Shown here: piece by piece, positions 63,678-64,000 of the stretch | Layout: each line of letters begins with the position of its first letter | Numbering within the stretch: position 1 is the first letter of the stretch | From: Brevundimonas sp. EYE_349 | GTDB taxonomy: Bacteria; Pseudomonadota; Alphaproteobacteria; Caulobacterales; Caulobacteraceae | Direction of reading: 5' to 3' | Assembly: GCF_023147505.1 (NCBI RefSeq) | Contig: NZ_JAHXPB010000011.1 | Location: 41,984 to 105,983, forward strand | Length of the DNA stretch: 64,000 nucleotides | Notes under the pieces: generated by a model | What the model was told of the DNA's origin: nothing | Database searches by the model: none | Seen by the model: the letters and a program-made list of their open reading frames with translations, nothing else | Translations under genes and position numbers: made by a program

Positions 63678-63935
63678 CTAACGGGAATTTTGCCAATATA
63701 AAATTTCAGTGATCTCGCCATCTATCGACACGTAACCGCCGCTGGCGAGTCCGCCAAGCGCAAATGGCTCCGACCTCAGAGCGGCTTGTATACCGACGAT
63801 CCATACCGACACGATCAACTGGCGGGACTCGACGATACCGTCATTTGAATGGTCGGCCAATGTCGTCAGTGCGCCGATACCGTTGAAAAAGTCGGCAATT
63901 GCCACGGGCTTCAGGGGCTGATTCACTCTGGTCAT
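63678..63935 (-). CDS. Hypothetical 85-residue protein next to an IS element
   Basis: An 85-codon frame beginning MTRVNQPLKPVAIADFFNGI and ending ITEILYWQNSR. No family is recognised, there is no clear ribosome site, and base composition is lower in GC than neighbouring genes. It may be a cargo or truncated gene left beside the insertion sequence, or not a gene at all. Confidence 0.3.
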   Translation of the reverse strand: MTRVNQPLKPVAIADFFNGIGALTTLADHSNDGIVESRQLIVSVWIVGIQAALRSEPFALGGLASGGYVSIDGEITEILYWQNSR

Positions 63936-63954
63936 TGAGACCGGAGGCAGCGTG

Positions 63955-64000
63955 ATGATGGGCGAGCGGCGGGTCGATCAGGCGGCCCTGTTCTATACTT
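63955..64000 (+). mobile_element. 5' end of an IS transposase gene (IS1182/IS5-like), cut by the right edge
   Basis: ATG 63955, preceded by GGAGG, opens MMGERRVDQAALFYT and runs off the window. This N-terminus is typical of IS1182-type transposases. A GTG one codon upstream is an alternative start. The left inverted repeat should lie within the preceding few tens of bases but I cannot identify it. Confidence 0.72.

Noticed and set aside
1..64000. CRISPR arrays, tRNA, rRNA, prophage genes
   Set aside because: No regularly spaced repeats, no tRNA-like cloverleaf with CCA-type end and no phage structural genes were seen by eye; a tool search would be needed for certainty.

Overview
The window is high-GC bacterial DNA. 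The genes most resemble those of Caulobacterales (Alphaproteobacteria), plausibly Brevundimonas. This rests on the many large TonB-dependent receptors (TBDRs), the acnD-type methylcitrate cluster and overall gene style; no rRNA or tRNA is present to confirm it. The centre is a roughly 36 kb pectin/hexuronate utilisation locus flanked by housekeeping and transport modules.

Layout. 1-3953: methylcitrate (propionate) cluster, with acnD (cut by the left edge) divergent from a thioesterase-prpC-prpB operon; the spacer carries RamB/PrpR-like boxes. 4130-12845: potassium-responsive kdp operon on the minus strand, in transcription order a 27-codon small ORF, kdpF, kdpA, kdpB, a TorF-like porin, kdpC, kdpD, kdpE. 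13238-17417: a FecI/FecR/TBDR surface-signalling unit. 17613-49141: the pectin locus. It holds two PL10 pectate lyases, a GH28 polygalacturonase, a GH105-DUF4861 hydrolase, a PL22-like lyase, a CE8 pectinesterase, two esterases, an ExuT-like transporter, a FucP-like transporter, a six-hairpin glycosidase, kduD, kdgK, an RpiB-fold isomerase, uxaC and a uxuB-type reductase, one intact and one truncated TBDR, and a LacI regulator. 49221-53861: a second FecI/FecR/STN-TBDR unit. 54001-60004: a minus-strand unit of TBDR, S9 peptidase and amidohydrolase headed by a clear tandem glycine riboswitch. 60216-63444: a substrate-binding protein divergent from a TctD/TctE-like two-component system. The right edge enters an IS transposase.

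How the genes work together. Pectin would be demethylated by CE8, de-esterified by the two esterases, cut by PL10 and GH28 enzymes, imported through TBDRs, trimmed by GH105 and PL22 in the periplasm, and taken into the cytoplasm by ExuT. Unsaturated uronates then run through the RpiB-like isomerase, KduD and KdgK; saturated uronates run through UxaC and the UxuB-type reductase. Eight near-palindromes of the form TGACACCGGTNNCA lie in seven promoter regions across 20.4-48.0 kb, including the promoter of the LacI gene itself, so this locus looks like one LacI regulon.

The locus also shows scars: an FAH-hydrolase/SDR chimera (about 38.12 kb), a C-terminal fragment resembling an enolase-superfamily dehydratase (about 37.6 kb), a 30-bp perfect palindrome beside it, and a TBDR cut off exactly at the uxuB stop codon (45.05 kb). 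The most novel observation is probably the glycine riboswitch in front of a TBDR/peptidase unit; the most coherent is the inferred LacI regulon.
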